64,000 nt of DNA from Meandrina meandrites (GCA_963693305.1 OY855906.1:9020102-9084101); one strand, 5' to 3'; counted from the stretch's first letter, positions 1 through 13,210 are shown. A program made the numbers and translations. The notes: a model not told the origin generated them from the letters alone.

Positions 1-1667
1 CCATCTCGAGCGGCAGACTTGTAATCATAAAGGTTTGATATTTGGAGGACCTGGTGCCTATATGGACTGTATAGATATGTGCCGCTGGATAGGCTATGGT
101 TTTTGAGGTTCTCGGTCCTTAAATTGGGTATCATTTCTGCTCATTTCGCCATTGTGTTCCTGGTGTAATCCATTAGATGCTAAAACTACAGTGCGTAAGC
201 GCCCAGATAAACGAAAGGGTAACGGTATATTAAAACTAAGCTTTCCGCTCAAGTGTTATCAAAACGATATTATAAAGATTTGTGTGTGGTTATTCAGCAG
301 TTATTGGGGTCCTCGCGCAGCGCTTCTCCTCCCCTGAACCAGGGTGTCATTTTTCGGATTTGGCTTAAAAAGGGTATCAATTTTGTTATCCGGGAGTGCC
401 GGCCCGTCATCCCAGCCTGGTGCTAATAATATTATGAACAACATTAACGATACTATACCAGCATTAACTTTACTATCCCAGTTTCGATCTTAATCAAAAC
501 TTTAAATTGGCTCCGAAGCTTGTGAGATAAAACAAACTATTATTTTTTGCCTTAATGATTAGTTTTACTTTATTCCTCTACATCTAGGCGCCAAGTTAAA
601 AATTTAACGTTTCTTAGTAGGCCTGCTGATAATATATCACTTAGTCAATTTTTACACGACAAAGGAAAGGCTAACGCTCGAAACGAAGGCTTTCAAAATT
701 TGTAACAGCGGTTAATTCAAATTAGCCGACTTCAACTTGGCAATTAGCTTGGTGTTTGACTTAACGCCAAAGCAGCAAAACAGATTCTTCAAAAAACCAA
801 CTGCTTTTTTCATTTACTGATATTGGCATTCACAAATTCACCGCTCAGCCAATATATACTTGATGGTCTGAGAAGAATGTTAGCCGAGTTGTACACTATT
901 ACCGTTAATTCCCATTGCTGAGCATGATATGAGGTGATCTTCGGAAATTTTGAAATGAACTGGTATCAGAACCTCGTCTAGAAGGCGAATGTTCTCAAAT
1001 ATATTAAATACATATGTTCGTTTGTACCCCTACTTATCTTCTGTCAAGTCGTCCCTTGTCAGACTCCATCGTATCTTGTTTTGGCGGTGATATCAACGTC
1101 AATAGATTTAAACAATGTTTATTGAAGTGGATGAACATCCAGTGATTTTTTTCATCATATCATCAATGTACAAACATATATTTTACATTTTATAAAACTT
1201 CTTGAACTTGAATAGAATAAATTTATAGAGCGCTCAACTTTAATCTGAGGAGCAGTGATTATAATGATGCCGGAATCTATGAGATATAAAAACAGTTGCT
1301 ATGATATACAAAAACTATAAGATGCAAAGACTGAAATCGCGTGTTACTAAAAGATTGTGTTACTTGATCACAAAGTTCTTTAGTAGATATCTGTTTCTGT
1401 GGGGGCATATATTTTATTATATCATTCTCGTATTTAAACTACACATTTTTTAAAAAGTTTATAAATTTTGTTGGGGGACCTCCTCATAGGGCTACCCTCA
1501 ACGTCCTTTTTAAATATTCCATGTACAATAAGCAAGTTAAAACTAGCAGTATAAAACCGACGTTTCATGACAATGGCGGCGTCATGAAGACTCCCAAACG
1601 CGTACGCCGGTAAAAATCCTTGTTTTTACTTGTTTATGTATAGCAAAACCATGTATTATGTTTATTA
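1..1667. other. Intergenic spacer left of gene A; no gene seen
   Basis: No convincing coding sequence was found. The segment around 1120-1530 (the words GAAGTGGATGAACATCCA and then GGGGACCTCCTCATAGGGCTACC) matches the spacers at 25440-25620 and 39900-40085. It is therefore part of the unit duplicated together with the channel genes. This hints that a further copy may lie to the left of the window. The short open frames here are not conserved in the other spacers. Confidence 0.6.
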
Positions 1668-1935
1668 AGGTAGCGTTCCTTTTAACCAATCCATTTTCGG
1701 ATCTAATTGATCCAGATTGTTTGAATCTTTGTGTTAGCTGGAACAAAAATCTAAAAAATAGATCGAGCCACAACGACAAGGCGCCTGGGGATCACTTTTT
1801 TCAAACAAAGATGGCTGAACTGATCCGTACCAAGTTTGAATCGCTAAAATGGAACGAAAATCTGAAACCAGTTTCAGTACCAATCTGAACGATTCACCTC
1901 CAGAGGTGGATTGTTTGGATTGCAATCTAAGAACC

Positions 1936-1937
<2 letters not shown>

Positions 1938-2014
<77 letters not shown>
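1938..2014. repeat. (TTA)n microsatellite
   Basis: About 25 copies of the trinucleotide ATT with one late interruption (ATC). It lies inside the MITE-like element at 1668-2334. Confidence 0.95.
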
Positions 2015-2188
2015 CATTATAGAATTTTTACAGCTTTTCTTTTCTTTTATATTCACTTATTTGTAAAATTTTGGTTTTGAAATATTTATTAAAGACGTAA
2101 ATGAAAATCAGATTTTTTATGAACAGAAATATGTAAATAAGTTTATATTTTGTAAATAGTTCACCTCAGTTTGTAATATTTTAATTAA

Positions 2189-2189
<1 letters not shown>

Positions 2190-2249
<60 letters not shown>
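2190..2249. repeat. (ATT)n microsatellite
   Basis: A second pure ATT tract of about 20 units inside the same MITE-like element. Confidence 0.95.
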
Positions 2250-2250
<1 letters not shown>

Positions 2251-2334
2251 GATTGGTTTGTCCATGAATGGAACGAGAAATCTCATTTTCGATCGCAAAA
2301 TCCGGATTTAGATTGATTAAAAGGAACGCTACCT

Positions 2335-3608
2335 AATATTAATTTAAATAACGTTAATTATTATTTATAATTTTAAGGGTATAGATCCTGACTTGTAAAT
2401 AAAGAAGATGGACAGCAAAAAACTAAAAAACTCAGTAATACCAACAAAACGTATTTTATTAAATTAACTCAATTATCTTGACATTTCAAGCAGAGCAAGC
2501 TTACTGTAGGTATTCAATTAAACCAAACCGTTAGCTTCAATTCTTAGACACCTTGTTGAATCATATTTGAGCGGTAATAAGGCTTAAACACTTTCATAGA
2601 AATTCTAACAAAGTCACTTTACCAGCTATATAAAACCAAATTCTACAAATCCTGGCGTGTCACTTACTTTAACATAACAACTGACTTATCCTCTTACTTG
2701 GATTGTTTTCAACTGACCCTCTCAATTAACTGAAAGCTGTGTCGTATTTATCGGACACTTAAGCTGTCAATTAACTTAAACTGGAATATAGGAGACCAGT
2801 TATTATGTCACTATACGCATGCTGCCGCAAATCAATTGAATCCACTCCTCACAGTTTTCTACTAATCTAGCCCTGCAACGTGGCGGCCAGTTTGAATTCG
2901 CAGTTAATATACACTTCTAGATTATATTAAATTAACCATGACCGCGAGTGCCAGTTCAAGGGGTCATGAATGGTCCCTCAAAATTTTGCAGTGCTCGCAA
3001 AATAAGGTTTTGGCTCGAAATGCTCCCAAAGTTTTAGTGGGTGCTAGTTTGCTCATGCTCGCATAATTTTACAAGTGCTCTTTATATGCTTGTTTTTTTT
3101 TTTCGTGCTCGCAAAGAAAAACAGTGTTCGCATGCATGCTTGCGTGGACCATTCGATACCCCTTATGCACCAAAACGATTTCTCATCAACAAACCATCGT
3201 ATAAATCTCGTTAGAAGATCAAACAAAAAAAATGGACATGTATCTCCAGTTACACAAATAGGAATCAGATCTGGGTTGAAAAGAGTGCAACACAATAATA
3301 GTAAAGACAATGAAAAGAACGGGAAAAGGCAAGAAGCGAACCATTTTAATTTAAATCTGCTATCACGAATGCACTTCGCTACCGGGATGGGCAGTGGCAT
3401 ACGGACTGATATCACTTACATAATATTTTCATGCACTGGAATAAGTTATTTCAGCCGCAATTAAAGGTGCTATGGGCAATTATATGTTGTTATGGTAGCA
3501 TTGTTTTAATACTGGATAAATCAGTTTCAAGACAACTGTTTTATTTCTAATGAACTAATTACGCCCATGAAATCAGTGATGAAACTAGCACCAGAGTATT
3601 ATTTCATT
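2335..3608. other. 3' flank of gene A, shared with the B and C flanks
   Basis: From the word CGTATTTTATTAAATTAA onward this stretch aligns by eye to 25800-26999 and 43830-45149, downstream of B and C. The duplicated unit therefore includes more than 1 kb of 3' flank. The A version lacks the MITE present in the other two. At 2650 it reads GGCGTGTCACTTACTTTAAC, the empty site. The open frames at 3053-3464 overlap on both strands and are not kept in the B and C flanks, so they were not called. Confidence 0.7.
3540..3545 (-). terminator. Candidate poly(A) signal of gene A
   Basis: AATAAA on the minus strand, about 65 bp beyond the TAG stop of gene A. The same hexamer sits at the same distance in copies B and C. 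Confidence 0.55.
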
Positions 3609-3847
3609 CTACACTGAGATTTTTAACTTATCAGCCATTGCCTGAAGAAGTTTGCCTTGTGCTTCTACAGTGGCCTGGAGTTTATGGATCATCTCGTCTC
3701 GTCTTTCATCTTGCGTTTGTTTCTCATGCCAAATCTCCTCCTTGGTGGTCTCACCAGATTCGTTGCTCAGCAGCTTATCCATAAAATCCCAATCAGTGAG
3801 ATCAGAGCCAGCAAGGGCAAACCTTTGGAGATAAAACGGGTTGATAT

Positions 3848-3888
<41 letters not shown>

Positions 3889-6800
3889 ATTTCTTTATAC
3901 ACGGTTAAAAATCATCAGGTAATATACTATTATTTAAAGTTATAATAAAAATTAATACTAATAAACTACTAATAAACAATCCATGCTAAATACTAATTAA
4001 TAAAAATTGAAGTACATGTAGTAAAAACTAATTTAAATATTAAACTAATCCTGTTTTCCATGAATGCCGTGTCTGACTTTGCTTTTAAATTGATTATAGG
4101 ATTTTATCATCCTGAGATTGCAGGGTAGGCTGTTCCAGAGAGTTGCACCACTGTAACTAAAGCTATTTTTCATATAGTTAGTTCGTGGATTCGGTACAAC
4201 CAGTTTGTTTTCGGAATCCCTTAAAGAATAGGGCATTCCGCTACGTTTTAGAAATTTAGACGATAGGTATTCAGGAACCAAGCCATTTAAAGATTGATAT
4301 AATCACAACAGGATAAAAAAACAAATGTCGTAGGACCAGCAATGCCAGTTACATTGTAACAGTTCAATAGATGCATTCTGCAAATCACAAACGATTTATT
4401 TTGAAATCTAGTGGTGTCAGCTAGTGAAATAAAGGCGACATAATAGTCAAACTCAAATTTCTTATTGCAAATAAGATAACGCGCGCTAACTGATGATACT
4501 CACCTTTGAAGGAAACACTTTTGGTTTGGTTTTATTTCCAGAGAGCTCCTGTGTATCCGTCGCAGAATGAACCTTGGGTGGGTTTTCACAATGTGGTTAA
4601 CCAATAACACTTGGTCTATTAATGCTCGCAAATTTGCTGTTTTTCTGATAGCCTCGATGTCACCAACCGCCAAACCAACCTGAAGATCATTTATCAAATA
4701 CCGAAGTTAAAAGACAAATATAGCGGGTAGCCCTTTGCCACTGGTGTTATCTCATGTTATAATAGTAAGCTAATTGGCATTAAGGTATTAAGGCATTTAG
4801 CTAAGCGAATTACTGATTCTAGGTATAAAAAGTGGTACCACCCTGAAGTCAGAGAACAGGCAGGACCCCAGTGTCTTTGCTTCTTAAGACCAGAAGGTTA
4901 AGATAGTTTGGCCATGTCAGCTGTATGTTTAAAGAAAGGCTTCCTAAAGCTTAACAAGTATGGAGGCTCGAGAATGCGAAGAGAAGTAGGGGAAAGTGTC
5001 TCACTCGGTGGAGAAACACCGTAAATCGAGATGCCAAATTAGCCGGCCAGTGGATCAAGATCTGGATTCAACTGCAGCAGACAGGGCACAATGGCAGGAT
5101 ATGCTCGAACTATTGGTGTCATAACAACGTTTTATTTTGATGAGTTATTTTGATGATGATGATGATGATGACCAAGATCATGATGATGGTGTTGGCGAAT
5201 ACGCAAATATTTATAACATATATAAAATGGCGCTATGTTTTCGTTGCTTTCAAGATATTTCGAAAGATCAAACCTATAGCAGCTGAAAGCAGCAACATCA
5301 ATAGACCTTAATCCTTCCGATTAAGGGGTCGATGGCGTCATTCAACAAAAGCATTTTGATTTTTTTTTCACCCAAAAGTCGTAGCTTTATTCTCAAAAAT
5401 TAATACATTCGTTATTTCCTACTACCAAAATTGTTTTTGTGGCACTACTAAATTCCATTTCCCTCGAAAACACCAATATCCAAAAAGGCGTTCACGGTAA
5501 TAGTTCGCATAAACGCGTTAATTTGTTTGCTTTACTCAAAGGTTCGTATGTCTTAAATCGGCGTCTAAATGAAATGTTATATTTAGCAAAGATTTTACTC
5601 ACCAACAAGTTGACAAGCACAACAGAGACCATTAAAATGAATAAAACAAACAAGAGGAATGTCAGTATCGGCAAGGGAACATATGGGACGCCTGTTCCTG
5701 GTACCGTGTGGTTGTTTACAGTGTTTTCAACCAACAAGTCTGTATAATCCAATTCACCGACCATCATCACGTTAACCTTGGCGAGAGCAAGCCAGAAGAT
5801 TGAGAAATTACCCTAAAAGGAGAAAGTTGCATGTAACATATGAAATAATTACAATATACTTCAAGCTTGATTTAAAATAAACATCTTTATTAAAGAGAAG
5901 CGGTAAGGGGGTATCATGCGCACAGGTCACGACTATTAAAGATGTCAAATCACGTTTCGTGGAAAATAGGCGGCTGGGGTCCTGTGCATTAATTCCTCTA
6001 TATAAGGGTAATGGGTTCCTGTTTGTGTACTTGATAATCGAGGATTTAGCAACAATAACAACTGTCAAGTATTCAGCCATCACGCAATAATTATTGTGTC
6101 TGACTCCAGAGGAGTCTTCTTTGCTCGGCAGGCCGAGACTTAAAAATTACCCTAAAAGGAGAAAGGTACACTAAATATAAAAAAATAACTACATATGCTT
6201 TTAGTCTTCTATATTAATTGTTATTCGGAAAACTGTTTGCCACAGAGATTGTCTCTACCTCAAGTACGCAAATAAGAAGGTTGCTGGAAGCCGATTTCCT
6301 CCCCACCCCCTCCCCCCCCCCAAAAAAAAAAAACAAAACAAAAAACAAGCACTAATAAGCTAGGATAACTAGTATATACAATCCCGTTATAAGAAAGTCT
6401 GGATGAGACTTCTGGTCAGTGGAATCTTAGTTATCAGTCAAAGTTTTTCGGCGATTTCTCAGCTATTAAAAATTAAAAATACAGCACGTTTCTCAGCTAT
6501 TAAAACAATTGAAAAACGCGGTATTTCTGAGATGACATTTAAAATTTGGACCAGTTCTCAGCTATCCCACTCATACCCTCCTATACAACTTACACAGTTA
6601 TGGACCAAGCTCACCTGCTCCTGCAGTAGTATGTGAAACGCCAAGGTAAAGCCAATAAGAACGATAAGGAAGGTAGATATCACTTTTAGGAAAGTGAAGA
6701 GCACTTCGACGTACATCGTTACGTACAAACCAAGACCACCAAACCGACGAAGAGATAACGTCAAATTAAGGTAGCACAGAAGTAGGCCCACTATACCAGC

Positions 6801-9800
6801 AGTCCATTGCGTTTTCATGCTGTAAAACGCTGTTCCAGTGATGTAAGGAATTGTGAAAGTCCACACTGTTACGAACATAATCAAATCCAGCAAGTTTGTG
6901 TATTCCTTAAAGTACGACAATCGCAGCCACACTACTTGAACTACTTCCTTGATAATATGCATAACCAAGAAAACATTCAATACAACAGGAACTATCTTCA
7001 CAAAGGTTGTTTTGCTTTCTTTCTGTGCAGCTATGTTTGTTTCGGAAGAAATGATTGCGAAATTAAGTTTTTCCCTTTCCATGACCATGAGGCAGGTGAA
7101 CAAAATGACGAAAACTGCAAATATTGCAGTATTGAAGATGCTGACACACTTTCCCAGCATCAGCCACTTCCATCGTAGTAGAGCTTGAGTAACTTTGTGG
7201 TTCAGCAACTTTTCCCGCCGGTATATCGCCATAGTCGCAGGGCCGAAGTACTTATCGAACTCGGCATCAACGTCCGGATCCAAAGGAATGAAGTTGAGTG
7301 TGACTGAAAAGTCTTCGTGCGACGGAGGGAGAGGACTGTAGCTAATGCAACGATCAAGAACAATTTCTGCGACATCTGGAAGTTTCTCTATTAATCGTTG
7401 CATTGGATAAGTTGAGTCTTCGCAAGGCGAGTACTTCAGCACCTCTTCCCACCTAAGAGAAACAAACATTTTCCTTTTCTTGAAATACAACCAACAGAAC
7501 AATGTAATCAATGTGATAAATATATAAATAAACCATAATTACGAAATAGTATATATATAAAAATCATACAAGTAAAAACTCAAGAGCTAGGTTATATGGT
7601 CATTTAATCGCTACTCCGAGTTTCATGCCTCATGCGAGGCAATCATCAGGCGACTGCCAGAAAAAACGGTTACATTCAAAGATATTTTCAAATATCGCCT
7701 GATGATTGCCTCGCATGAGGCATGAAACTCGGAGTAGCGATTAAATGACCATATAACCTAGCTCTTGAGTTTTTACTGTTATTCACCGCTCTAGTTCAGC
7801 TATTGAGCACTTTGTAGTAGATGAGAATTTCACTTCATTTTTTGGTTATATATAAAAATCATATATACATGTTGTTATACACTTTAATTTCAACAAGATA
7901 TTATTATGCATGGTGGATGGCTTTCATTTTTTGGTTTTCTGATAGTGGGAAACATTTTTGTCCATTGAATTGACCGACGTTCGTTGAAAATTGCTACTAG
8001 ATCCCACACATTGGAAACCGTAAACCTACCATACAAAACAATGACTGGACTCTCTTTGGCTAAAATGTCAGTAGATTTGAAGCAATACCGGTCAACTTTT
8101 TGCCGCGCTGGATTTTGGTTATTTTAGACTTTTGTTTAAATGAGAAAAGTGTGTCTACTTAATTGAGGCTCAATTCGCTCAGAAATAACCAAAGATGAAA
8201 TAGTAGCTATATTTCGACTAAGGAAGAGTGGGAAAATATCACTGCGGTTGTAACATCTGTGTAGCACGAAGCTGAAAAGTGTAAAAGTCGGGATCGTCGA
8301 GAACTGAAATCTGAGCTTCGAACTCAGTTCGATTACCGTTTTTGTGGTCTTCTGCCGTTAAATTGACTATTTCAAAAATTTAAGTTCATATCTTTCAGTT
8401 ATATACCTAGACCTTCAAACTGACAAAGTACAACTTGTTTTTTCGATAAGGAACGAATACTCGCCATTTGAGGAACTTCGAGGTATTTAACTTCCTACTA
8501 TTGCAATGGTTGGTGTGCAGCTGTTTCGAATTTGCAGAGCAAAACGTTTAGGTGATCGTTGTCTCGCTACAAAATACTTTCACCGAGCGCGTGCAATAAG
8601 CCAATCAGATTCAATAATTAAGGATTCTAAACCGCTCAGATGCTTGAAAAAAATCATAATGGGTATTTTTCCAAGTGGCCTCAAAGCATGTTGGACAAGA
8701 GAGGAAAATACTTAAAAACGTACCTTTGGTGCCTCATAAGTGTCTTGGCCACCTCGCCTGCTTCCCATTCAATGGCAACGTCAAGGCAAGTCATGTTCCT
8801 ATCATTTCTAGCTGTGACGTCTGCTCCTCTGTCCAACAGGAACTTGAGTACATCAATGCGATTGTGCATGCACGCTACATGTAGTGGTGTGTTTTTACTA
8901 TGGTCTTTCTGTTCCAGTGTACTTGGTAAAAGACGGCCAAGTAAAATTTTAACGGTTTTTAAAGAACCAGCTTTTACTGCCAAATGAAGTGGTGTGCAAC
9001 CGTTCATATCCGAAAATGTTACGTCAGCGCCCTTTGAAATTAACATCTCGCAGGTCTCGCTGAAATTGAAATAGATAAAACATGCGAAACGTTTTAAGCA
9101 GACGTTTCACTTTTCTTTCTTTTGAGTCATTGAGCGATTTGAATAAAAACTGGAAAAGATCGACTTATGCATGTTTAGTTACTAAGATTATCATTTCTGA
9201 ATGAGGGCACTAGTTATAGACTTTTTATATTTTTCAGCTTCTACGCTACAGCTTATAATCAAAAGCGTGTCAGGTCTTCCTCCATGGAGCAAGAATAGAG
9301 TTTATTATTGGGAATTGTATTATATCCTTTCATTTAAAATGTCACATTTTGTAGAATGAGAGCAATGTTCAAAATAAAACGGTCTTAATTAATGTTGTTT
9401 TCTGATCATTTGTTCGCTCTGGGGAGAAACGCTTTAACGACGTTTCGCTGGGCGCCTTCCATTTCTCAAAACTGGCCGGCGTTCCGGTGGTTTTGAATGT
9501 GAAATGGGCCTTTGCCACGTGATTTTCCCACAAATCCACCATAACAATGTAAAATATTTAAGTATTGCAGATTTGACAGAACAAATCTGACTAACAACAG
9601 AATTGTGTTCTCGAATATACCGGTCTGGCCGGCCTGTTCTGACAAATGGAAAGCGCCTTAAGGACTATCAAAATATGAAACGTAGGGGCGTGGCTTGAAG
9701 AACATTAAGTTATCGGATGCCGAATTCAGGGTCGATTTAAGAGGAAATCGAAATTACCAATCTAAATCTAAGTGTGAAGGTAGGTTCGACGTAATAATAA

Positions 9801-9801
9801 C

Positions 9802-9847
<46 letters not shown>

Positions 9848-12800
9848 TCGTAAATACTCTTCTTCTTTGGCCATCGTAGTTTAACTAAAAATAACACGCA
9901 AACTGCGGTGATGAACATTACGGACAAACGCATTGTTAGAAAAAAATAGAGCTTTTACTTGACGTTTCGTTTGCTTCTACATACATCTTCAGAAGCAACC
10001 GTATTGTAGAAGCATACGAAACGTCAACTAAAAGGTCTATTTTTTCTGAAAATGCGTTTGTCCGTAATGTTCATCACCGCAGTTTGCGTGTTATTTTTAA
10101 TAATAATAATTATAAAAAAAATATATAATTATAATAAGAACCTTCCCAGAATCCTTTTCAACTGAAAAATCGTAAATGCCAAATAACTTGGTCAGTTTGA
10201 AGCCTGCAGTAGTACTATGTCGTATACAAATTACTCTTACCATAAACTACTTCTCATATGAGACATAGGGTGATGACGTCATTAATCACGTGACTTTGCT
10301 CAGAAGTTCGTTTTTGTTAACTATGACGAAAATAGTTTGCTACTAAAAAAGCAGTCAATGCAGCTTGAAGCACATTGGCGTGAGGCATTTCGGACTGCCC
10401 AGGAACCGAACAAAATATAAATATTAAGGGAGCTATGTGCAATTATCAAAAAGTGGGAGTCTGGGTACAAGTGCGTATCTGGCGTTGCATTAAATGTAAA
10501 GAAACAACAAAGTAGAAGTTAGTAGATACTTCCATGCTAAATCCATTTTTAACACTTTCATCGCCATGACGTCATCGGTCACGTGACCAGAAAGGACCAC
10601 AATTTTAAATTCGCTTGAAAACTTTACTAGAATCTTTCTCTTAGGATATTTTTAAGCGAAGTTGTAGTTTTTTAAATAGTGCTTTTAAAAATGGCCATGA
10701 TTACTTTTTCCTGAAACTGAACGGCAGTGAAAAGTACAATTGAAAAGTTTGTTGGCTTCCTGCTCAGCGACCATTTGCGGTAGAAACAAAAGAAAATTTT
10801 GCCAAAGGCAAGAGTGTATGCTCTTTATGATGGCGTTGTCAGTTTCTTCTCGTTTTAATTGCTTTTGGCCAGGATGGATTTAATTTCTTTCAGACGAAAG
10901 GAGTGTAGCCTGGGGAGAAGTTTAGCAGCAGCACCTCAACCTCTCCGCTGCTAGGGGATTCCCGGTGGTCCGTATTGCGGGCTCACGACAAGAAAATGTT
11001 CAAAATGGCGACGAGTTATATAGTTTGAGTTATATAGGGTAGTTTTGCCGATGTTTTTCCTTCTTGACGCGATCACAACGAGTTTCCAAACACGGGGTAT
11101 TCTTCTTCTATTCGTACTCCCGATAACGAAGAATATGTAATGAGGAGAAACGGCGAGGGAAACGTTTCGCAAACATTTCTTACAGAAACTTACAGGGACC
11201 TGAGGTAAGCGTTTCTCATTGTACAACGATTTTATTTTGAACACTGGTTTAAGCTTATGTATTCAACGTTTATCATGTGTGAGCATATATAAAAGTGCTA
11301 ACGATAAAATCGTGCAAACTGTAATTAAAGCCGAGCTCGAAGGAAAAAAAGATGTTGAGTGTCAGTCAGTTCGTCATGGCATGTAATTTGTATTTATGCT
11401 TGTCATCTGAATTTTAAACTACTTCAAATTAATAAGAATCGCATCCTTTCATTATTTAGACGTGAGGAAATGTTTGTCAGAATATTGACCGAGTGGTTCT
11501 GTAGTTGTTGATCTCTTAACTGTTATAATGTACTGTTTGGCAACAGGCAAAGTGTTTTCAAGGCTAACTGGAGTGCTATTTAGGCTAACTGGAATTTTAT
11601 GTAGGTTACCTGGGATGGCTCGCATGTTCCATGACACATAAGTGCCATACAAGCCAGAAATTCCTAACCCAATAAATATATAGCCTAACCTCAAGCCACA
11701 TAAGCCAACTATACTCAGGCTTACTGGAGTACTGTTTAGGCTAACCAGAGAGCTATTAAGGATAACCAGTGTGCTATTCAGATTAACTGGAATGCCTCTC
11801 ATGACTTGTTGGCTTGCACTTTGTCAAGACCCAAGATTTTTTTTTTTTTTTACTTTTGGAAATTAGCCATGTAGTAGATGTAAATTTGATTTGAATAAAC
11901 TCCATATTAGTTTTTGTTAACAACTTGCTCTACGAGAAAATCAAACAAAGATTTCTGTAATGTAATGTTTTGAGATGAACAGATTACAAAAATTCAGCTT
12001 TAGGGTCCAAAACATTTAATAATCTGACATTTTTCTGCAATGATTACTGAAAGGAAGGGTGCAAAGAAAATTGATTTCTTCCTTGCCTGACTCAGGTAGA
12101 CTGGGCAAGGTGAAACCATTATATGCTTATCCAAAGACTGATTTTTCTCTGGAAACAACAACAAAGTAAAAAATCCATAAATATCATTTTTCTATCTAGC
12201 AAGTGTAAAAAATTATTGGATCCAATAGCCCAACATGAAAGCAGTCTTTTTTTGTTCACACACTGAAAAAGGCCATTTAATTTTAATATACAGTTTGCAT
12301 GTTGGAAAGATAGCAATTTCACAAAAATAAATAGTTTTTGTTTGTTTTGTTTCTATTTACTGGTGACTTTGCAATGACATTCCTCTTAAGTCAACTTGAA
12401 AATGAACTCAAAAATACACATTTTGTTAATGTAATACAATTGTCACAATTGATTCCCACATGTTGCCAGTTTAAACCTGAAAATACTTTAGTGACCTTCA
12501 TAGCTATTTATGTAATATGAACCCAGCCTCAAGAGTTCTCATGGGCCCGATGAGGATAAGTAAGTGATTACGTAATATGGGCATCCCAGAACCCAATTAG
12601 GCTACATGTGAATACTGGCACTTTATTACATGTAAGTTTTAAAACCATTCTAGGGCTTGTGACGAAAAAATTTTGTTCCAATAAAAATAATGAAATTACA
12701 GACAATTTACATAATTATTATCACAGACCATAAAGTTTACTCCAGGTTAAGTAAAGACATCAAGTTTTTTTGTAGCACAGGCTAAAGTGTCTTCAATAGT

Positions 12801-13141
12801 TTAATGGCAGTCTAATTAAAATGTGTGGTTCCAAATAATATCCATACCTCCCCCAAGGATGGTTCTTTGGTTTGGACCCTCCTACCCCCTGGAATTTCCA
12901 GTTAAGCTTCATATTTTCTTTTAAAAACTTGGGCTATTGAGATCACCCCCTCGCCCTTCGGAATTTCCAATGACCATCCTTGGCATGGGTATGGATATTT
13001 TCTGGAACCGCACAATGTAGGCATTTGCTTATAAAAGTAAGCTTCAGATTGGTTCACACTAATCTTTTTTGCTAACCTTTTCACATTCACCTGGTTTTCT
13101 ATGGGATATATAATTATATATTGTTTTTACCGGTTTCACTT

Positions 13142-13210
<69 letters not shown>

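Larger units (their letters stand above)
1668..2334. mobile_element. MITE-like element with AGGTAGCGTTCC inverted ends
   Basis: The left end reads AGGTAGCGTTCCTTTTAA and the right end is its reverse complement (TTAAAAGGAACGCTACCT). The element holds two long (TTA)n tracts and no coding sequence. The related spacer at 25651 reads straight through (TTATTAATATTAATTT) where this spacer is interrupted, so it serves as an empty site. The target duplication is short and ambiguous (TTA or TA), so the superfamily is left open. Confidence 0.65.
7569..7846. mobile_element. Insertion with perfect inverted repeat carrying two hammerhead motifs
   Basis: Arms 7571-7653 and 7695-7777 are exact reverse complements (83 bp) around a 41-bp spacer. 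A 17-bp word (TATATATAAAAATCATA) occurs at 7552-7568 and again at 7847-7863, so about 278 bp may have been inserted with a long target duplication. That word is low-complexity, so the boundary is tentative. B and C lack this element in the same intron. Both arms contain a type I hammerhead fold, listed separately. Penelope-like elements and small metazoan retrozymes are known to carry such ribozymes, so this is best read as a non-autonomous retroelement derivative. Confidence 0.7.

Noticed and set aside
3053..3464. Overlapping frames of 120 and 129 codons on opposite strands
   Set aside because: They lie in the shared 3' flank of the channel genes, but the frames are broken in the B and C flanks and match no family.
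3916..3925. TCATCAGG word as another hammerhead core on the minus strand
   Set aside because: It belongs to the 3' tail of the inserted LINE. There is no GAAA box or pairing stems at the right distance.
6807..7178. Plus-strand frames opposite the S1-S5 exon (also 31313-31555 and 47880-48122)
   Set aside because: They are antisense shadows of a well-supported conserved exon.
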